Assembly: GCA_040403555.1 (NCBI GenBank)
Contig: JBBAKN010000001.1
Coordinates: 372,001 to 436,000, forward strand
Source: JAIPAN01 sp040403555
Lineage (GTDB): Bacteria; Bacteroidota; Bacteroidia; Sphingobacteriales; Sphingobacteriaceae
Length of the DNA stretch: 64,000 bases
Direction of reading: 5' to 3'
Shown here: in pieces, positions 8,940 to 18,032 of the stretch
Position numbering within the stretch: position 1 is the stretch's first letter
How the letters are laid out: each line of letters starts with the position of its first letter
Translations under genes and position numbers: made by a program
The notes under the pieces: model-generated
What the model saw: the letters and a program-made list of their open reading frames with translations, nothing else
Database searches by the model: none
What the model was told of the DNA's origin: nothing

Positions 8940-9972
8940 GGGTGTGTATTAATTGGTCAAATTCACTTTTATCTTCTTCAGCAAAAGCCGTTTCTACCGG
9001 CAATACGTAGAGCAGGGTGTGGGCTAAAGAAGCAGTCAAAATACGGCTTTTTAACCTTTGTGCATCTTTTTCGGTCGTGATTATCACTTTATCAGTGGCT
9101 GTACTTTCAAAATATGCACGGCTGATTTTTTCTAAATCGGAACTGGTAAAATTATAATGGTCTGGATATTGATGATGTATAATGTGCGATGTGTAACGTT
9201 TTAATTCGGCTACCAAGGGGCTTGCATTGGCAATACCCGTTAAAAGGAATACCTGAGTATCGGCACGAAGCGTATTTAACAATCGTGCACTGCCATCGGC
9301 AACACTCAGCAGATTGCCGTAGCGTAAATATGAAAAGAATAGTTTCTGATTAGACTGGGGTTGTATGCGCTTTATCAATTTAGCCTTCTCTTCCGCAGGC
9401 AGCTTTTGAGGCGCCTTGGTCACAACGAGTATATCGGCTCGTTTTGTGGCGCTACGGGGCTCTCTTAAATTACCCGTAGGGAGTAAAAAATCTAATTTTT
9501 GTAGCGAACTATATTCTAAAAGTAAGATACTCAAACTGGCTTGCAGCCAGCGGTGTTGGTAGGCATCGTCTAACACTACTAAGTCGTGGTTAGCCACTAG
9601 TTTTTGCATACCTGCTACCCTATCTTCACATACGGCAACTGTAAGTTCGGGGAAATGTTGTTTAAACTGCATAGGCTCATCGCCCACTTCAGCAGCTGTA
9701 CTATCGGTTTCTACTAATTTAAAACCTGTTGTTTTTCTACCATACCCTCTACTCAATACAGCCACTCTAAGTTCGTTTTTCAAAAGTTTAAGCAAGTATT
9801 CAGTCATTGGGCTTTTGCCCGATCCTCCCACAGTAATATTGCCAATAACAAGTACCGGGATAGTAAATTTAGTGGATTTAAACAGGCCCCAATCAAACAA
9901 GATATTACGCAAAAATACACCCAAGCCATATAGGATGGAAATGGGGGAAAGCAGCAATCGAAGGAGCTTCAT
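8926..9972 (-). CDS. lpxK: LpxK, tetraacyldisaccharide 4'-kinase
   Basis: Phosphorylates the 4' position of the lipid A disaccharide precursor at the inner membrane. I chose the Met at 9972 (MKLLRLLLSP) over one 6 bases upstream; this gives 348 residues. An N-terminal hydrophobic anchor (LLLSPISILYGLGVFLRNIL) precedes the Walker A GNITVGGSGKSP. The family signature VVLDDAYQHRWL follows at about residue 140. Order and overlap with punA suggest a translationally coupled operon, an arrangement I recall from other Bacteroidota. No clear promoter is seen upstream. Confidence 0.95.
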   Translation of the reverse strand: MKLLRLLLSPISILYGLGVFLRNILFDWGLFKSTKFTIPVLVIGNITVGGSGKSPMTEYLLKLLKNELRVAVLSRGYGRKTTGFKLVETDSTAAEVGDEPMQFKQHFPELTVAVCEDRVAGMQKLVANHDLVVLDDAYQHRWLQASLSILLLEYSSLQKLDFLLPTGNLREPRSATKRADILVVTKAPQKLPAEEKAKLIKRIQPQSNQKLFFSYLRYGNLLSVADGSARLLNTLRADTQVFLLTGIANASPLVAELKRYTSHIIHHQYPDHYNFTSSDLEKISRAYFESTATDKVIITTEKDAQRLKSRILTASLAHTLLYVLPVETAFAEEDKSEFDQLIHTHVRQ

Positions 9973-10057
9973 ACACATATAGGGCTAATTTACAATTTAC
10001 AAAACAAAAACCCTGCGAATGCGTTAGATATCGACCCGAATTTAGCTTACAAAATCT

Positions 10058-10065
10058 TATCTTTG
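10058..10065 (+). promoter_or_regulatory. possible -7 element of pruA
   Basis: TATCTTTG matches the Bacteroidota -7 consensus TAnnTTTG and lies 20 bases before the pruA start. No convincing TTG lies at the expected -33 distance, so support is partial. Confidence 0.35.
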
Positions 10066-10085
10066 AATGACTCAATGATAACACT

Positions 10086-11720
10086 ATGCTAAAAGGATTT
10101 TTTAATGTTCCAACCCCGGTAAACGAAACGATATTATCGTATACTCCAGGGAGTGCTGAACGTGCCGAACTAAAAAAAGCATTGGCCGATGCCCGTGCTA
10201 CCACCGTAGATGTACCCATGTTTATTGGTGGAAAAGAAGTGCGTACGGATAAAAAAGTGACTATGCATCCGCCGCATGACCACCAACATATTTTAGGCCA
10301 TTTTAGCCAAGGCGATAAAAGCCATGTAGAAGCGGCTATTAAAGCAGCTTTAGCAGCTAAAGCCAATTGGGAGCGCCTAGCTTGGGAGCAACGAGCGGCT
10401 ATTTTCTTAAAAGCAGCCGATTTAATTGCTGGCCCATACCGTGCAAAATTGAATGCAGCTACCATGTTGGCACAATCTAAAAATGCTTTTCAGGCAGAAA
10501 TTGATGCTTCTTGCGAATTGATTGACTTTTTACGTTTCAACGTAAAATACATGTCAGAAATTTACCAACAACAACCTCCAGTATCGTCGAGAGGAACCTG
10601 GAATAGATTAGAACAACGTCCATTAGAAGGGTTTGTATTTGCTTTAACACCCTTCAACTTTACCGCTATTGCAGCCAATTTACCAGCATCAGCCGCCATG
10701 ATGGGCAATGTGGTGGTTTGGAAACCAGCAAATACCCAAATTTATTCGGCCAACGTATTAATGGAAATTTTCCGTGAAGCAGGCTTACCCGATGGTGTTA
10801 TCAATTTGGTATTCGTTTCGGGTCCTGATGCAGGCGATGTTATTTTTAAACACCCCGATTTTGCAGGTATCCACTTTACCGGATCTACCTCAGTATTTCA
10901 AAATATCTGGAAAACTATCGGAAACAATATTCATCAATATAAAACCTACCCACGTATTGTAGGCGAAACTGGTGGTAAAGATTTTATTTTAGTCCACGGA
11001 TCTGCCGATGTAGAAGCAGCAAACACCGCCATTATTCGTGGTGCCTTTGAATATCAAGGACAAAAATGCTCTGCAGCATCGAGAGTGTATGTTGCCAAAT
11101 CTGTTTGGCCTGAATTAAAAAAACTACTCGTTCGCGATTTGGCTACTTTAAAAATAGGGCCAACAGAAGATTTTAGCAATTTCGTAAATGCGGTTATCGA
11201 TGAAAAATCGTTCGAGAAATTGGCTACTTACATTGATGCTGCCAAAAAAGACAACAATGTAGAAATTATTGCGGGCGGCAACTACGATAAATCTAAAGGC
11301 TATTTTATTGAGCCAACGCTTATTGTGGCAAAAGAACCAAAATATATAACCATGTGCGAAGAATTATTCGGGCCGGTGCTTACTCTTTTTGTATACGAGG
11401 ATAGCGATTTTGACAAAACATTAGAACTAATTGATTCCACCTCTGCTTATGCTTTAACTGGGGCGGTATTGGCGCAAGATCGTTACGTTGTTGAACAAGC
11501 CACCTTTGCCTTGCGCAATGCTGCTGGCAATTTTTACATTAACGATAAATGTACCGGAGCAGTAGTAGGCCAACAACCTTTTGGGGGTGCTAGAGGCTCA
11601 GGAACTAACGATAAAGCAGGATCGATGATTAACTTGTTACGCTGGGTATCTCCACGAACCATTAAAGAAACCTTCGATCCACCAAAAGATTACCGTTATC
11701 CGTTTTTAGCAGAAGATTAA
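10086..11720 (+). CDS. pruA: L-glutamate gamma-semialdehyde dehydrogenase (1-pyrroline-5-carboxylate dehydrogenase)
   Basis: Oxidises glutamate semialdehyde to glutamate with NAD+, the second step of proline catabolism. The 544-residue length matches stand-alone P5C dehydrogenases, so this is not the bifunctional PutA. The aldehyde-dehydrogenase catalytic pair is visible: Glu294 in VGETGGKD and Cys328 in YQGQKCSAASR. The P5CDH signature is seen in LTPFNFTAIAANLPASAA and in the C-terminal GQQPFGGARGSGTNDKAG. A proline dehydrogenase gene is not adjacent. It is probably a single-gene unit closed by the terminator at 11726. Confidence 0.96.
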   Translation: MLKGFFNVPTPVNETILSYTPGSAERAELKKALADARATTVDVPMFIGGKEVRTDKKVTMHPPHDHQHILGHFSQGDKSHVEAAIKAALAAKANWERLAWEQRAAIFLKAADLIAGPYRAKLNAATMLAQSKNAFQAEIDASCELIDFLRFNVKYMSEIYQQQPPVSSRGTWNRLEQRPLEGFVFALTPFNFTAIAANLPASAAMMGNVVVWKPANTQIYSANVLMEIFREAGLPDGVINLVFVSGPDAGDVIFKHPDFAGIHFTGSTSVFQNIWKTIGNNIHQYKTYPRIVGETGGKDFILVHGSADVEAANTAIIRGAFEYQGQKCSAASRVYVAKSVWPELKKLLVRDLATLKIGPTEDFSNFVNAVIDEKSFEKLATYIDAAKKDNNVEIIAGGNYDKSKGYFIEPTLIVAKEPKYITMCEELFGPVLTLFVYEDSDFDKTLELIDSTSAYALTGAVLAQDRYVVEQATFALRNAAGNFYINDKCTGAVVGQQPFGGARGSGTNDKAGSMINLLRWVSPRTIKETFDPPKDYRYPFLAED

Positions 11721-11725
11721 TCAAC

Positions 11726-11759
11726 AAAAAGCCCTCCCGAAATTTCGGGAGGGCTTTTT
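11726..11759. terminator. bidirectional terminator between pruA and carbonic anhydrase
   Basis: A GCCCTCCCGAAA stem with its complement, flanked by A5 and T5. It serves the convergent pruA and carbonic anhydrase genes. The stem is nearly the same as those at 5078 and 21537. Confidence 0.9.
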
Positions 11760-11780
11760 GTTATATACTGTAAACTGACT

Positions 11781-12434
11781 TTATTCATCTAATTTATTTA
11801 AGGAAAAAACTTTACCCAAATTATCGGCATTACTCACCGATACGTTTAAGTCTTTTACATAGCCGCTATCCAATTGAATTACCCATCCATGTACTTCTAA
11901 ATCGGCACGGTTTTTCCAAGCATTTTGCACAATAGTAGTTTTACACAAATTGTATACTTGTTCTACTACATTCAATTCCACCAAGCGGTTAATTTTATCC
12001 GCTTCATTTTCAATTTTATCCAATTCATCGCTGTGCATACGGTACACATCTTTAATATGGCGCAACCAATTATCTATTAGTCCAAACTGATTGCTACTTA
12101 ATGCAGCGGCAATTCCCCCACAATTATAGTGGCCGGCTACAATTACGTGTTTTACTTTTAGCACATTCACCGCATAATCGAGCACACTCAACATATTCAT
12201 ATCCGAGTGTACGCACATATTGGCAATGTTACGGTGTACAAAAACCTCCCCAGGCTTAGAATTAGTTACCTCATTTGCCGGAACACGACTATCTGAGCAA
12301 CCAATCCACAATACATCTGGACTCTGGCCCTGTGCCAATTTGGTGAAAAAGTTAGGGTCGATAGCTAATTGCTTAGCTACCCAATCTCTATTTCCTTGCA
12401 AAAGCTCTTCGTAGGTATGTTGTGGTTTTTTCAT
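11781..12434 (-). CDS. can: beta-class carbonic anhydrase
   Basis: Interconverts CO2 and bicarbonate in the cytoplasm, feeding carboxylases. Zinc ligands are visible: Cys and Asp in IGCSDSRVPANE, then His and Cys in VAGHYNCGG. I start at MKKPQHTYEELLQGN (217 residues) because the nine residues upstream (from 12461) do not look conserved. Length and motifs fit the plant-type/Can subgroup. It is divergent from the acyl-CoA carboxylase gene; a shared need for bicarbonate makes the neighbourhood sensible, but joint regulation is only inferred. Confidence 0.95.
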   Translation of the reverse strand: MKKPQHTYEELLQGNRDWVAKQLAIDPNFFTKLAQGQSPDVLWIGCSDSRVPANEVTNSKPGEVFVHRNIANMCVHSDMNMLSVLDYAVNVLKVKHVIVAGHYNCGGIAAALSSNQFGLIDNWLRHIKDVYRMHSDELDKIENEADKINRLVELNVVEQVYNLCKTTIVQNAWKNRADLEVHGWVIQLDSGYVKDLNVSVSNADNLGKVFSLNKLDE

Positions 12435-12516
12435 CGTTATTCTATAACAGTACTCCAGCAAATTTCTCGATTATTTATGGGAATTGAACATTAATTTTTC
12501 AAAAAGATAAGATGCA

Positions 12517-12546
12517 TTGTATGTTCAATACATGCCATACATTTTG
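12517..12546 (+). promoter_or_regulatory. candidate promoter of the carboxyltransferase gene
   Basis: TTG (12517-12519), 18 bases, then TACATTTTG (12538-12546), close to the Bacteroidota TTTG-N19-TAnnTTTG pattern. It lies about 30 bases before the TTG start codon at 12577. An imperfect inverted repeat (CATTGTAT / ATACATG) overlaps the spacer. Confidence 0.4.
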
Positions 12547-12576
12547 TATTTTTAACCACTTAAACACAATGCAGCT

Positions 12577-14118
12577 TTGAACAATAAGATAAAACACTTA
12601 CACCAAAAACGAGAAAAAGCCAAATTAGGTGGCGGAGAAGCCCGTTTAGAAAGTCAGCATAAAAAAGGCAAACTTACTGCCCGCGAACGCTTACATTTCT
12701 TGTTAGACGAAGGCTCTTTTGAAGAAATTGGGATGTTTGTAAGCCACCGTTCCACCGATTTTGGAATGGAAAAAGAAAAATACGATGGCGATGGTGTGGT
12801 AACCGGCTACGGTACGATTAATGGCCGATTAGTATACGTATATTCTCAAGATTTTACTGTTTTTGGAGGCTCCTTATCCGAAACGCAATCGGAAAAAATT
12901 TGCAAAATAATGGAGATGGCTATGACTAATGGAGCTCCAATAATTGGTTTAAACGATTCGGGCGGTGCTCGTATACAAGAAGGAGTGGTTTCCTTAGGTG
13001 GCTATGCCGACATATTTTACCGCAATACCCAAGCTTCGGGCGTAGTGCCACAACTATCGGCTATTATGGGCCCCTGTGCCGGCGGTGCGGTATACTCACC
13101 GGCCATTACCGATTTTATTTTGATGGTAGAAAATACTTCCTACATGTTTGTAACAGGCCCTAATGTGGTTAAAACTGTTACACACGAAGAAGTGAGCGCC
13201 GAAGAATTGGGCGGAGCAGCCACCCATGCTAGCAAATCGGGCGTTACCCATTTTGCTTGTGCAAATGAACTGGATGCTATTAATCACGTTAAAAAATTGC
13301 TAAGCTACATGCCGCAAAATTGCGAAGAGCAGCCACCTGCAATTTCATACGAAGCAGGTAATGAAAACCGTCCGAAACTAGATGAATTGATGCCCGAAAA
13401 TGCTTCTCAGCCTTACGATGTACGTGATATTGTCACCGAATTAACTGACGAAGGCTCTTTCCTAGAAATACATAAAGAATACGCCGAAAATATTGTGGTA
13501 GGTTTTGCCCGATTGGCCGGCAAGAGTATTGGCATTGTAGCCAATCAGCCTGCCTTTTTAGCTGGCGTGTTAGATAACCATGCCTCTGTAAAAAGTGCTC
13601 GTTTTGTTCGTTTTTGCGATAGCTTCAACATCCCGCTATTGGTTTTAGAAGATGTACCAGGCTTTTTACCGGGCACCGACCAGGAATGGAACGGCATTAT
13701 TACCAATGGCGCAAAATTATTATACGCCTTTTGCGAAGCCACCGTACCAAAAATTACTGTAATTACCCGAAAAGCCTATGGCGGTGCCTATTGCGTAATG
13801 AACTCCAAACACATTGGTGCCGATATGAATTACGCTTGGCCAAGTGCCGAAATTGCCGTAATGGGCGCCAAAGGTGCTGCAGAAATTATCTTTAAAAAAG
13901 AAATTAATGCGGCTGCAGACCCTTCCGAGAAATGGTTGGAAAAAGAAAAAGAGTATTCCGATTTATTTGCCAACCCTTACCGGGCTGCCGAACGTGGTTT
14001 TGTGGACGAAGTAATTGCACCATCAGAAACACGCAGCAAATTGATTAAGGCCTTTGCCATGCTCGAAAATAAAGTGGTAAACAACCCACGTAAAAAACAC
14101 GGTAACATTCCTTTATAA
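12577..14118 (+). CDS. acyl-CoA carboxylase carboxyltransferase subunit (propionyl-CoA carboxylase beta type)
   Basis: Transfers a carboxyl group from carboxybiotin to an acyl-CoA, most likely propionyl-CoA, to give methylmalonyl-CoA. The 513 residues hold two crotonase-like carboxyltransferase halves, with oxyanion and CoA-site motifs such as GLNDSGGARIQEGV, IMGPCAGGAVYSPA and the C-terminal RKAYGGAYCVMNSK. The start is TTG: the only nearby ATG (12569) is in another frame and stops at once, and the N-terminus from the TTG looks complete (RERLHFLLDEGSFEEIG). No biotin carboxylase or biotin carrier gene is adjacent, so its partners are elsewhere. The decarboxylase alpha subunit (MmdA) is very similar and cannot be excluded. 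Confidence 0.9.
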   Translation: MNNKIKHLHQKREKAKLGGGEARLESQHKKGKLTARERLHFLLDEGSFEEIGMFVSHRSTDFGMEKEKYDGDGVVTGYGTINGRLVYVYSQDFTVFGGSLSETQSEKICKIMEMAMTNGAPIIGLNDSGGARIQEGVVSLGGYADIFYRNTQASGVVPQLSAIMGPCAGGAVYSPAITDFILMVENTSYMFVTGPNVVKTVTHEEVSAEELGGAATHASKSGVTHFACANELDAINHVKKLLSYMPQNCEEQPPAISYEAGNENRPKLDELMPENASQPYDVRDIVTELTDEGSFLEIHKEYAENIVVGFARLAGKSIGIVANQPAFLAGVLDNHASVKSARFVRFCDSFNIPLLVLEDVPGFLPGTDQEWNGIITNGAKLLYAFCEATVPKITVITRKAYGGAYCVMNSKHIGADMNYAWPSAEIAVMGAKGAAEIIFKKEINAAADPSEKWLEKEKEYSDLFANPYRAAERGFVDEVIAPSETRSKLIKAFAMLENKVVNNPRKKHGNIPL

Positions 14119-14122
14119 GCAA

Positions 14123-14530
14123 TTGGCAAGCATAGAGCAAATAACCCCCGAGCTTACCTGGCCCCTACGCCAAGTGGTCATGTACCCCAATTGGAGCATA
14201 GAAGAGGTAAAATTGGTCAACGATTTTGAGGGCATTCACTTCGGTCTATTCGATAACAATGCCTTGATTAGTGTGGTGTCTACCTTTATTACTGAGGAGA
14301 GTATGCAATTTCGGAAATTTGCTACGCTAAACTCCGAGCAGGGAAAAGGCTATGGCAGCTTGCTAATGGCCCATATCATTGAATTTGCTAAAGATAAAGG
14401 CTGCCCCCGACTATGGTGCAATGCCCGTTGCAATGCATCGGCATTTTATGCTAAATTTGGCTTTACAGAAACCGAAGAAAAATTCCATCAAGACGAGCAC
14501 GATTTCGTGATTATGGAAATCTATTTATAA
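14123..14530 (+). CDS. GNAT family N-acetyltransferase
   Basis: A 135-residue acetyl-CoA-dependent acyltransferase fold. The acetyl-CoA loop is seen in EQGKGYGSLLMAHI (Q/RxxGxG/A) and the C-terminal part ends in NASAFYAKFGFTETEE, typical of GNAT domains. The substrate cannot be told. The start is a TTG 4 bases after the carboxyltransferase stop. The N-terminal TWPLRQVVMYPN segment is conserved in similar proteins, so a later ATG start is unlikely. It is probably co-transcribed with the genes on both sides; the M42 peptidase starts 4 bases after it. Confidence 0.85.
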   Translation: MASIEQITPELTWPLRQVVMYPNWSIEEVKLVNDFEGIHFGLFDNNALISVVSTFITEESMQFRKFATLNSEQGKGYGSLLMAHIIEFAKDKGCPRLWCNARCNASAFYAKFGFTETEEKFHQDEHDFVIMEIYL

Positions 14531-14534
14531 GAAC

Positions 14535-15638
14535 ATGGCAAAAAAAGAAGTAAAACACAAATCCGTAGTAACCAAAAAATCAGTAGAGTTTTTTGAAAAA
14601 TATATCAATAATGCCTCTCCTACCGGCTACGAATGGGAAGGCCAAAAAGTATGGTTAGATTATCTAAAACCATATATCGATGAACATTTTGTAGATAATT
14701 ACGGTACCGCTGTAGGCGTTATAAACCCAAAAGCCGAGTATAAAGTGGTTATTGAGGCACATGCCGATGAAATTTCATGGTATGTAAACTACATTACCAA
14801 AGACGGATTAATTTATGTAATTCGAAATGGCGGTTCCGATCATCAAATTGCGCCATCTAAACGAGTAAATATCCACACCGATAAAGGTATTGTTAAGGCC
14901 GTGTTCGGTTGGCCGGCCATTCATACCCGTAGTGGCGAAAAAGAAGAAGCGCCCACACTAAAAAACATCTTTTTAGATTGTGGTTGCACCAGCCAAGAAG
15001 AAGTAGAAAAATTAGGCATACACGTGGGTTGCGTAATTACCTACGAAGACGAATTTATGATTTTAAACGACCGCTATTATGTTGGTCGTGCGCTAGATAA
15101 CCGTGCTGGCGGCTTTATGATTGCCGAAGTAGCCCGATTACTAAAAGAAAATAAGGTGAAATTACCTTTTGGCTTATACATTGTAAACTCGGTACAAGAA
15201 GAAATTGGCTTGCGTGGCGCCGAAATGATTGCCCACCGCATTAAACCAAACGTAGCCATTGTAACCGATGTTACCCACGATACGCAAACGCCCATGATTA
15301 GCAAAATTACCCAAGGCGATTTGGCTTGTGGTAAAGGTCCTGTGGTTTCTTACGCTCCAGCGGTACAAAGCAATTTGAATAAATTATTAATTAAGGCGGC
15401 GGAAGAAAATAACATTCCCTTTCAACGTCAAGCTTCTTCACGTTCTACCGGCACCGATACCGATGCCTTTGCCTATTCTAATGATGGGGTAGTTTCGGCA
15501 TTAATTTCCTTGCCTTTGCGCTACATGCACACCACTGTAGAAATGGTACATAAAGAAGATGTAGACAATGTGATTCGCTTAATTTACGAAGCCTTGCTCG
15601 ATATTAAAGCCGGTCAGGATTTTAGATCGCTTAAATAA
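14535..15638 (+). CDS. M42 family metallopeptidase
   Basis: A 367-residue cytoplasmic di-metal aminopeptidase of the M42 family (glutamyl aminopeptidase / TET-type, often annotated as endoglucanase). Metal-binding and catalytic regions are visible: VIEAHADEISW, RALDNRAGGF, and SVQEEIGLRGAE with its catalytic Glu pair. A late TDTDAF and a C-terminal MHTTVEMVHKEDV complete the signature. It probably degrades short peptides; its specificity is not evident. It is the last gene of the three-gene run and is followed by a strong terminator. Confidence 0.92.
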   Translation: MAKKEVKHKSVVTKKSVEFFEKYINNASPTGYEWEGQKVWLDYLKPYIDEHFVDNYGTAVGVINPKAEYKVVIEAHADEISWYVNYITKDGLIYVIRNGGSDHQIAPSKRVNIHTDKGIVKAVFGWPAIHTRSGEKEEAPTLKNIFLDCGCTSQEEVEKLGIHVGCVITYEDEFMILNDRYYVGRALDNRAGGFMIAEVARLLKENKVKLPFGLYIVNSVQEEIGLRGAEMIAHRIKPNVAIVTDVTHDTQTPMISKITQGDLACGKGPVVSYAPAVQSNLNKLLIKAAEENNIPFQRQASSRSTGTDTDAFAYSNDGVVSALISLPLRYMHTTVEMVHKEDVDNVIRLIYEALLDIKAGQDFRSLK

Positions 15639-15671
15639 AAAAAGCCCCGAACGAATGTTCGGGGCTTTTTT
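15637..15671. terminator. bidirectional terminator
   Basis: A GCCCCGAAC stem with its complement and a GAAT loop, flanked by A7 and T6. It lies between the convergent M42 peptidase and GH109 genes. Confidence 0.92.
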
Positions 15672-15672
15672 G

Positions 15673-17025
15673 TTAATAGCCTAATTCATCTAGGGCAAAA
15701 ATCGGTTTCCGATTCAACCATTTTCCTCGAGTAAAATCGGGTATTTGCTGTAAGGAACCTCCCTGAGCAATAGACGATTCGGATAAAGGTGTAATGGCAT
15801 ACCAGGTAGCCAAATCATACACATCCATAGCAAAAGGCTCTTGCCGTTTTATCGATTCGATAAATGAATTGATCACAAAGAAATCCATTCCTCCATGGCC
15901 GGCACCCTCGGCTTGGCTTTCATATTTTTTCCAAAGTGCATGGTCATAGGCCTTCATATATGTCTCATCTTTTTCCCAAACGTGTGCTCTCGGGCTTTTT
16001 CCTTGAATATAAATGGAATTCATGTCGTCCATCCAAAGACCGTTGGTACCCTGCACTCTAAAATTTAAGGAATACGGACGAGGAGAACTGGTATCGTGCG
16101 AAAGCACAATAGTTTCGCCATTTGCTGTTTGAATAGAAGTAGTCACAATATCACCCAACTTAAAATTCACTTTCGCATTCGGATGATCGGGGCCTGCCTG
16201 ATCCACAATATATTTATGTAAGCCACGGGCTTTGGTAGCTACAGATGACAAGGCCGTTAAACGGTTGCCTCTGTTCACATCTAGCATGGTGGCAACCGGG
16301 CCCAAACCATGGGTTGGATATAGCTCAGCATTGCGTTTAACCGAATGATTGGTGCGCCATTTGGCTTCAGAAAAGCCTTTTTCGCCAAACTCTACCCCAC
16401 CGCCATAAGGTTGTTTACCATCGTTAAACTTCACGTCACGCAAATCGTGCTGGTAGCCTCCCTGCAAGTGTAACAGCTCACCAAAAAGTCCCTGCCGGGC
16501 CATATTAAGCACCGCCATTACATCTCTTCGGTAACACACATTCTCCATCATATACAAGGGTACGCCCGTTTCTTCAACAGCATCCACAATATCCCAACAC
16601 TCTTGCAAATCGGTAGCGCCACACACTTCCACTGCGGGCATTTTACCTGCTTTTACTGCAGCAATGGCCTGTGGAATGTGCCATTCCCAAGGGGTGGCAA
16701 TTACTACGGCATCAATATCTTCTCTTTTTAAGAGATTTAAAAAATCTTCATTGCCTTTGGTAAATTCCAAAGCTCGTTTACGGCCATATTTGGCAATCAG
16801 TTTTTGTGCTTCTAAAGCGCTGTTGGCATCCGGATCTGCAATAGCCATAACCTCCACATCGTCACGCTGCAGGCATAGTTCAAGATGATCGCGGCCACGT
16901 AAGCCAACACCGATAAATCCTAGACGCACTTTTGGCTGTTTAGCCGCAAACAATACGGTAGGGTTAAGTACCGTAGCAGCAGCACCAGCCGCCAGGGTTG
17001 CTCGTATAAATTTTCTTCTTTCCAT
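15673..17025 (-). CDS. GH109-type Gfo/Idh/MocA protein (putative alpha-N-acetylgalactosaminidase)
   Basis: A 450-residue secreted NAD(P)-dependent enzyme. It starts with a Tat signal peptide (ERRKFIRATLAAGAAATVL), then a Rossmann domain (VRLGFIGVGLRGRDHL). The motifs VIATPWEWHIPQA and YMMENVCYRRDVMAVL closely match glycoside hydrolase family 109, which cleaves alpha-GalNAc by an oxidation-elimination-reduction cycle with tightly bound NAD. Tat export fits, since the cofactor must be loaded in the cytoplasm. It faces away from the kinase/nucleotidyltransferase pair, which could recover the released amino sugar (inference). Substrate choice within GH109 cannot be read from sequence. Confidence 0.85.
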   Translation of the reverse strand: MERRKFIRATLAAGAAATVLNPTVLFAAKQPKVRLGFIGVGLRGRDHLELCLQRDDVEVMAIADPDANSALEAQKLIAKYGRKRALEFTKGNEDFLNLLKREDIDAVVIATPWEWHIPQAIAAVKAGKMPAVEVCGATDLQECWDIVDAVEETGVPLYMMENVCYRRDVMAVLNMARQGLFGELLHLQGGYQHDLRDVKFNDGKQPYGGGVEFGEKGFSEAKWRTNHSVKRNAELYPTHGLGPVATMLDVNRGNRLTALSSVATKARGLHKYIVDQAGPDHPNAKVNFKLGDIVTTSIQTANGETIVLSHDTSSPRPYSLNFRVQGTNGLWMDDMNSIYIQGKSPRAHVWEKDETYMKAYDHALWKKYESQAEGAGHGGMDFFVINSFIESIKRQEPFAMDVYDLATWYAITPLSESSIAQGGSLQQIPDFTRGKWLNRKPIFALDELGY

Positions 17026-17085
17026 GGATTAATTTGGTTGTTCAAATTAATTAAGATAGCATAACCATTCTTCGGGATACATTCT

Positions 17086-17093
17086 TAATTTTG
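17086..17093 (+). promoter_or_regulatory. possible -7 element of the nucleotidyltransferase operon
   Basis: TAATTTTG fits TAnnTTTG and lies 39 bases before the start at 17133. No matching -33 TTG is seen, so it is only suggestive. Confidence 0.25.
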
Positions 17094-17132
17094 CATCAAG
17101 TATAAAAATTTGAACTCAATAAACCTATATAA

Positions 17133-18032
17133 ATGAAACCCACTCTAGTAATTTTAGCCGCCGGCATGGCTAGTCGTTATGGCAGCATGAAACAGATCGA
17201 TGGCTTTGGCCCAAATGGAGAAACGATTATCGACTATTCTATTTACGATGCCATACAAGCTGGTTTTGGGAAAGTAGTATTTATTATTCGAGAAGAGTTT
17301 GCCGATAATTTTAAGGCGATTTTTGAACCGAAATTAGCCGGTAAAATTGCTACCGATTATGTGTACCAATCGTACGATTTAAAGCCTTTTGGTATTAGCG
17401 AAGAAATTGAAAGAGCCAAACCATGGGGTACTGCACATGCCGTTTTAGCGGCTAAAGATGCCGTAAAAGAGCCTTTTTGCGTCATTAATGCCGATGATTT
17501 TTATAGCCGAGATTCGTACGAGCAAATGGCTAAATTTTTAACCAATGACGTAAGCGATGAAACCTATTCTTTAATGGGTTTCCAAATCAATAAAACCTTA
17601 TCCGATTACGGTTCAGTATCTCGTGGTGTGTGCCAAGTAAATGATGCCGGATTGTTAACCGATATTCACGAACGTACCAAGGTATATTTCAAAGGGAGCG
17701 ACGTAATATATGAGGAAAACGGAGTAGAATTTCCCTTAGCTAGCAACACGCCCGTATCGATGAATTTTTGGGGCTTTACCCCAAAAGTATTTGAAGATTC
17801 GGTAGCCATGTTTGTAGCATTTGCCTTGGCGAATAAAGAAAATCCTAAATCCGAATTTTTCATCCCTTTGGTAGCCGAAAAATTAATAAAAGAAGGAAAA
17901 GCCCGCTTTAAGGTACTTCCTACGGATAGCAAATGGTTCGGGGTAACGTACAAAGAGGATAAGCCAATTGTGCAAGCCAGCATCGATGCCTTGGTAACTG
18001 CGGGTATGTATCCTTCAAATCTATGGAAATAG
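17133..18032 (+). CDS. sugar-1-phosphate nucleotidyltransferase family protein
   Basis: A 299-residue NTP-transferase that would join a nucleoside monophosphate to a sugar-1-phosphate. The nucleotide-binding loop reads LAAGMASRYGSMKQ, a variant of the GGxGTR signature, and the metal-binding Asp lies in CVINADDFY. The central segment SLMGFQINKTLSDYGSVSRG and the later NMFWGF-like region are typical of the Bacteroidota nucleotidyltransferase family. It overlaps the phosphotransferase gene by 10 bases, so the two are translationally coupled and probably act in sequence, kinase first. The exact sugar is unknown; an N-acetylhexosamine is plausible given the neighbouring GH109 gene. Confidence 0.82.
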   Translation: MKPTLVILAAGMASRYGSMKQIDGFGPNGETIIDYSIYDAIQAGFGKVVFIIREEFADNFKAIFEPKLAGKIATDYVYQSYDLKPFGISEEIERAKPWGTAHAVLAAKDAVKEPFCVINADDFYSRDSYEQMAKFLTNDVSDETYSLMGFQINKTLSDYGSVSRGVCQVNDAGLLTDIHERTKVYFKGSDVIYEENGVEFPLASNTPVSMNFWGFTPKVFEDSVAMFVAFALANKENPKSEFFIPLVAEKLIKEGKARFKVLPTDSKWFGVTYKEDKPIVQASIDALVTAGMYPSNLWK

